From assembly GCF_022581195.2 (NCBI RefSeq), contig NC_061461.1, positions 8,990,001 through 9,054,000 of the forward strand: a stretch of DNA of 64,000 bases. Direction: 5' to 3'. A model generated the notes under the pieces. The model searched no databases and had not been told where the DNA came from. It saw nothing but the letters and a program-made list of their open reading frames with translations. A program made the translations under genes and the position numbers. Numbering within the stretch: the stretch's first letter is position 1; every line of letters begins with the position of its first letter. Source of the stretch: Helicoverpa zea (taxonomy: Eukaryota; Arthropoda; Insecta; Lepidoptera; Noctuidae). Positions 58,836 to 64,000 of the stretch are shown piece after piece.

Positions 58836-61399
58836 TCTCGTTTCTTTTCTATTGTGCATCGCAATTCGCTATTGCATTTTTACACCGATTTGATGATTGC
58901 ATCTTTATTAGTTATGATACCGTTAATGTTTATTCTGTAGTTTATTGTTTAAATTTCGAAGAATGTTTTGCCTAATACCATTTTATAAGCATATTAAACC
59001 TTATGCACGTAGCGAACGTTAACAAACACGTGGTATGTGGGGTAGGGGTGGCATTAGCTAACATGTGTGTTAACAACGTAACCGTAAGCGTGACATATGT
59101 GGGTAACGAGACTTATGAGACAGAGAATGGCTGGACGACATGTGTTTTCTACAAATACTAATGACTCATTAAAAAGGATCGCCGATTGACGGCAATTTAG
59201 CCCTTCCTAACCTATTTAATTTTTTAAGATGTCTACTGGATTATGCAATAGAAATTATTATTTATCTTACGTTCAGGGTAACAATGACATCCTTATCTTA
59301 GAGTCATTTAATTTGCGTTTTTATTGTCTATTCATGGTTCTCCAAGATGCATATAATAAATGGGGGGTTCTGGGTTCTTCACATTGTTCTCGACTCGCAC
59401 GGCGTGATGTCATGCTATAGTTCTCAGAACATCAACTTAACCTTTTTCGCTTTTTATATAAGTAAGTAAACATATTTTTTGCGCGGCGCATTCTACGCTT
59501 AATCAAATATTGACAAATAAGATGCCACGAAATGAGGCCATTGGCCTTCGACGCGACGCAATTATCGCTCCAACGCTTACGCACTAGCAGATTTTCCGCG
59601 CGACAGATTTTCCCGCTCGGAATATTTTGTTACGGGCTACAATAAAAGTCCGCTAGTGTAAAAGACCTGTAAATTAATCAATCAAACATTCCGACGTCGA
59701 AATAAATCACCCAAAAATTGCCATTCTACTCCTTTTAGGTCCGTTTGGTTTGGGAAACACAATTAATTTTGTAAAGGGATGTAGTTTAAAGTTTCAGTTC
59801 CTATAGTTTTCAGCTTTCGTGATGAAAGTGATTCCCGCTTTCATGAAATAGATGAGAAGTGAACTAGTGATGCGATACGTATTTCGTATTTCGTACTTAA
59901 CACAATTCTCTGAAAGGGAAATTTAGGTACAAGTTCTACCTATAAGTTCAAGGACCAATACGTTCATTGTAGGTACTCAAATTTGTGCATATGTACCTAA
60001 CATATTTTATTATTTTAACACATAATTACAAGCACAATAGCACATTGAAATTTCACTCCCACTGAATAATGAATAAAACATTACCGAACTCGTTGATATT
60101 GACAAGACAACAACTAAAATAGTTGCTCTATTAAACTTTAAAATGTAGTTTAATGGCGCGGAACGTTTCAATAAGTGCCTGTGTAAAGTGAGAAGAATCG
60201 GTTAGATATTTGCCGAGTATGTATGTCACGGCTAAAACCCGTGCGTGTGTGGTGTTCGAGTATCTCATACATATTCAACCGGCGCCGGACTGCGATCATA
60301 GTCACTCGCCATTGGCCCGCAAACTCGCTGAATACTAAGCGAACGCCTTTGCAAGATCTGCATTGAAATTATATTCGATTTCGGTTTCCTGTAGCACGAT
60401 CGACCAACTAGCAGGAAGCTATCAAATCTACACGTTACCCTATTGAAGTTTAATACGCTGGCTAATTCTATTTCTGCATATGACGTAATCTTCAGACGTG
60501 AACGTAGTTACTATGTAGTTTATTTGTACCAAAACAACATAATTATCGCTAGAAGTGCTAATAAATATACGTTACTATTATTGAGCGTTGTACCTACAGC
60601 CATCAGCATGGTTAGAGCTGACCTACTTGCTCGAGATAAGCGTTATCAATTTGTTAGAGTATGATGTATTAGTTGTGCAATTTTGTTATCGACTATTTAT
60701 TGGTCGATTGATAACATTGTTGATTTTTCAAGTTCATCAATATCCTTTGTTCTTATTCAGCTCTGTAAGCATTCGGTAGTGTTCCGACATTTGTTTTGTA
60801 TTCAGTACACTTGTTTACATAAACAATGACGCACTCTTTTCGTTTGCCTGGTAATCCTAGAACTAAGCACCTACGTACCTACCTATTTACCTTTGTATTT
60901 ACCATTAACTTGAAACGTCTGAAACGAAGTAAGTAGGTGCTATTAGGTAATTATTTAAATTATCAGCTAATTATAATGATATGTCTATCTAGTGGCTTCG
61001 GTTAATTAATGCACTTTGTCAAACAATGTATGTGCGTAACCTATTTTACAAAGGAATACGACTTCTGATAAGGTCTGTTCATTAACATATTTAATGTGTT
61101 ATTTAGGAATGGGGCATTTAAGTGTAATTTAATTCCAAGTTATTCAGTCAGCAAGACAAACTGCCACGCTGGTTCGGTCAAGGTGACCTTCCTCGCGTCC
61201 AGTCACATCGCAACTTAACGGCTCCCTATTCAATGTAAATTCTGAAAGACCTTGTTCACAACTCGAGCTCTAAATCCATATGAAGTTGCCTCTAGTGAAT
61301 TTTAGTATATCTCGGCACTCTTGCATGCATCAAGTAAATTATTAGCACATTCTGCCTTTGAAATGCACGAGCGCCAGTTTCTTTAAATAACAAAAGAAA
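58836..61399. other. Non-coding DNA
   Basis: No gene is supported. GC-richer patches at 59480-59640 and 60220-60320 contain gccattgg (CCAAT-type) words. TCAAGGTGACC near 61179 is close to nuclear-receptor half-sites. Open frames at 59.2, 60.4-60.8 kb lack domains. Confidence 0.45.
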
Positions 61400-61530
61400 G
61401 AGGAACACGTGCTGCGCGCCGTCCGCCATTTTGCAATATAAATAGCAAGATGGCGGCGGGCCGTCGGTTGGCGAAAGTAGTCGGTAATTATAAGCGGCGC
61501 GGCGCGGCGGGCAGGCAAGCTGAAACGCGA
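61400..61530. promoter_or_regulatory. GC-rich island with inverted Pho/YY1 pair
   Basis: ccgccattttgc at 61423-61434 and gcaagatggcgg at 61445-61456 form an inverted pair (11 of 12 bases complementary) with a 10-nt AT spacer. Both match the core of the Pho/YY1 site. GC-rich sequence follows (gcggcgcggcgcggcgggca at about 61494-61513). This is the strongest candidate for a Polycomb-type or promoter element in the window, based on motif only. Confidence 0.4.
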
Positions 61531-62618
61531 GGATCTATGGCCGGCCGATGCACGCAATGCTTAGCTTGATTTATATCGCTCTCTTGTTTCCATTCGCCCG
61601 ATTGTTCTCGGCTTTATGCGCTCGAGTCTCGCGATTCTGGTATTGTTTTCGACGGCCATGGGAACCGACTTCGCGTGGGTTCTCAATGACCTTTATTACT
61701 TTATACGACTCTCTACTAAATACATTTTTGTTCACAGTTCAAGTTCACGACATTTTCTTTTCAATGTAAATGAGATCATTAAACGCCTTTTTACAAACTG
61801 GTTGTGAATTCTAAATTTTATATTCTTGTTTGGGCATTTCGTAATGCCAGTTAGATATTCTAGAGACTTAGTCATGAAATTCTAATGTAGGTATCGATGA
61901 CGCAAATTGATCGTATTATTCAGTCAACAACCGGGAAGATAATGCACACTGAATAAATTTTCTCCACCTTGATCTGTTTCCATTTATAGTCGATGTGTAT
62001 AACTACATATACAAGCCTTTGCAAACACGTAAAATATTTATGTGAGGCGCTTCCACAGCGTGACAGAGGACAATACATAATGTAAACAATCATAAATAAT
62101 ACAGAAATATTACATATGCGTCTGTTTTTAGATACATTTATTCTGGTCAACAATTTCAAAACGTGACGATTTAATTTATCTGTTACATACATGTTAATTT
62201 TTAAATGTTAAGTAGAAAGACAATGTTTTTTCTCTCCCCTACATGTTCGTCCCACAAAGCGTTAACTAATGATTTACGTTGAAGCACACTATATTTTGTT
62301 TCGGGCCCCTATTGAAGTATTGCAACGTGACTATTATATCCGTAAGTTATGCGATTTGCATTGTAATTTGTAAACAGTTCACTGGCGAATAGGTACTCTT
62401 GTTTCCGGAGCGGGGAAACTATTGAAATTACTAAGTATTACTACTAAGGAATTTCGGGAGACAAATTAAAAGCGTGTTACCGATTCTGAGGTACTTTTAA
62501 TTGTGAAAAAACTAATCTACTGTCTGACCCATCTCGGCGCGACATCTCCGGTGGGGCGACTTATCTACCTAAGTTCTTAAAATTATAGTCAGCACATTAT
62601 ACATGTGTGCGTACAGAC
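61531..62618. other. Probable 3' part of the env-bearing element, undefined LTR
   Basis: No coding region is supported. On the minus strand, ccccaccggaga followed by TGTCGCGCC (62536-62544) could be a plus-primer tract and the start of a long terminal repeat, 75 bases past the env stop. No matching second LTR or TG...CA end could be fixed inside the window, so the left boundary of the element is unknown. Confidence 0.25.
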
Positions 62619-64000
62619 TTAATCTAGGGCCGAAGGCTGGGTGGTCACCATAGCTCCTCCGACCTTAAGAGGAAAATTATCGGGAGAATCGATTTTAGAT
62701 TGGTTCCGATAATTTTTCTTGAAACACGTGTATTTCAGCAATTTGAGCCGAACAACATAAACGGAAAATACAAAAATACTTAAAATAACTAAACCTAAGG
62801 TCACGTACACCAAGGACGCACTGAAGCTACTGTCCCTTTTATCAAAAACACTTTCGATCACTTCACTATGTTTTAACGAATACGCCATATATTTCACTTC
62901 GTCTAGATTTATGCCCTTCATATCAAGTGCACGTGTACTGGATAGCTGTGCGTTAGTGCGTAACTGAGGTAAGGCGATGATTGGTACTCTTTTCACCACA
63001 TCGGACTCTATGAAGATACGATGATTAATGTGTATGCCATGAATCTCCACCTCACAGGGTTCTTCGATGGTCATCAGGTAAGTACCAAATACCAATTGTC
63101 TACTGGTCTCATCCTTGCATCGTTCTGTTAGTGTGGTCTTCTCTTCACTATACAGGATCCAGTTGTTGTTAGCGACTTGTTGGACTCTGACCTGTTCGAT
63201 TTCTATTGGATGTTGTTTGCAAAGGGTAAGGTCGTTTTCGAAATTCATAAGCTGTTCGACACAGGTAAGTTCATAGAAGGGGATCCTGTTGTCTGCAGTG
63301 CAGAGGAAGCGAGCACCGGCAGAGAATGGTCTACACGGTATTGCGATTGGTGAGTATCTATTTTCTTTCGCCAATAGGTAAGGGTATTTGGGGAAAATAG
63401 CTAGGGTCTTATTTTCGGTGTCATGGAAAATTGGTAGGGAGTAAATCTTATAATAGTTATAAGTAACATTATCGGTAAGTGGTATCTCCATTATAAACGT
63501 TATTTGATTACTTTTAATAAATGATTTAACACATATAATCTCTTCTATTTTTAACAAGTTCGCTTCGGCGGGAGGATATATTAAGCTTTCATATTCGGAT
63601 ATTAATTTAAGATGATATAAAAGTTCTGAAGAATTAACAATTGATTGATGTAAAATAGAGACTCTGCTTAATGCAAGTGCAGTTTCGATTTCACTTAATC
63701 TAATAAATATAGTACGAAAGTTACTCATGAAAACATTGAACAACCCAGTTAAGTACGTCAGAAAAATCCAACTATTTTGCTGAGCAGTTAAATCTTTAAT
63801 TAATGTTTCAATTTTAGTTAACCTGTTATGGAAGTTAATTGTATTCTGTTCAATAGTTTCAGTGGCATTAATAAAACTGTCAAACATTTTAGAGACCAAT
63901 GTTAACCTTTTAGATATAGTGATTTGACCTTGATTCAATTTAGAAATGAGATTATCATACTTCAACGCATCATCATGATCCAAATTACCGGTAACAATTT
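62619..64000 (-). CDS. env: Errantivirus-like env (Baculo_F-type) glycoprotein, partial
   Basis: The minus-strand frame is open from a TAA at 62619-62621 to the window edge, about 459 codons. The codon at 63983 is TTG, not a true start. The sequence begins just inside the fusion subunit (GNLDHDDALKYD), a pattern typical of baculovirus F-related Env proteins in lepidopteran errantiviruses. A heptad-rich region covers about residues 10-110, a Cys-containing ectodomain follows, a membrane segment lies at about 388-411 (SASLVYVTLGLVILSIFVFS), and a 43-residue tail completes it. Env would mediate membrane fusion of virus-like particles. The signal peptide, receptor-binding part and cleavage site lie outside the window. 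No stop or frameshift interrupts the visible part, so the insertion is probably young or preserved. gag-pol should lie beyond the right edge. Confidence 0.8.
   Translation of the reverse strand, partial: IVTGNLDHDDALKYDNLISKLNQGQITISKRLTLVSKMFDSFINATETIEQNTINFHNRLTKIETLIKDLTAQQNSWIFLTYLTGLFNVFMSNFRTIFIRLSEIETALALSRVSILHQSIVNSSELLYHLKLISEYESLIYPPAEANLLKIEEIICVKSFIKSNQITFIMEIPLTDNVTYNYYKIYSLPIFHDTENKTLAIFPKYPYLLAKENRYSPIAIPCRPFSAGARFLCTADNRIPFYELTCVEQLMNFENDLTLCKQHPIEIEQVRVQQVANNNWILYSEEKTTLTERCKDETSRQLVFGTYLMTIEEPCEVEIHGIHINHRIFIESDVVKRVPIIALPQLRTNAQLSSTRALDMKGINLDEVKYMAYSLKHSEVIESVFDKRDSSFSASLVYVTLGLVILSIFVFSVYVVRLKLLKYTCFKKNYRNQSKIDSPDNFPLKVGGAMVTTQPSALD

Noticed and set aside
58769..58975. 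Gene starting at the ATG inside aagatggccgcc
   Set aside because: The ATG coincides with a Pho/YY1 motif. The frame turns into AT-biased hydrophobic sequence with no donor site or domain that I can support.
1..64000. CRISPR array, bacterial operon, rRNA or known microRNA hairpin
   Set aside because: No short spaced direct repeats, no ribosome-binding-site-led gene runs, no rRNA-like blocks, and no familiar insect microRNA seed sequence was recognised by eye.

Overview
The window looks like nuclear DNA of a moth, probably noctuid-like. It is AT-rich and gene-poor. It carries repeats typical of Lepidoptera: the 'catgttggggtcggcttcc' repeat at 35.7 kb, R1-type retrotransposon tails at 42.3 and 48.0 kb, several 'actagctt...ttgcccgcg' non-LTR tails, and a Baculo_F-type env ORF at the right edge. 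No bacterial genes, CRISPR arrays, rRNA genes or intact tRNA genes were found. The family calls rest on motif recognition by eye; no database was searched.

Layout. From 1 to about 42 kb the DNA is almost all non-coding and reads like long introns and intergenic DNA of a developmental-type gene on the + strand. One convincing internal exon lies at 16554-16668, and a phase-compatible 33-nt microexon candidate lies at 39318-39350. Scattered GC-rich islands hold palindromes, AP-1-like sites, CRE octamers and long Pho/YY1-type motifs. Debris in this part includes a coding-like fragment at 2.8-3.3 kb, non-LTR tails at 7.0, 27.9 and 30.4 kb, an internally deleted SWIM/zinc-finger transposon at 28.5-29.0 kb, a perfect 61-bp inverted-repeat hairpin at 35.5 kb, a lepidopteran repeat at 35.7 kb, and a coding-like fragment at 37.9 kb.

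From 42 to 48.7 kb there is a nested repeat zone. An R1-type element with a 15-bp target-site duplication sits inside the last codons of another retroelement, whose tail contains three 120-bp repeats. Downstream is a tandem array of nearly nine units, each exactly 147 bp, followed by a second R1 3' fragment and an inverted diverged single copy of the array repeat.

From 54.2 to 57.5 kb is the best intact gene. It is a two-exon, minus-strand gene for an 832-residue THAP-domain protein of the P-element/THAP9 transposase family. By eye, at least two catalytic acidic positions appear altered, which suggests domestication. A remnant of a DDE-transposase-like C-terminus lies just upstream at 57977-58159 on the + strand. 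From 58.7 to 61.5 kb are two GC-rich islands with Pho/YY1 motifs. From 62.6 kb to the right edge is the 3' part of an errantivirus-like env gene on the minus strand, open to the window end.

The genes do not form a pathway. The window is a host-gene intron landscape with old and recent mobile elements, one of which may have become a host gene.
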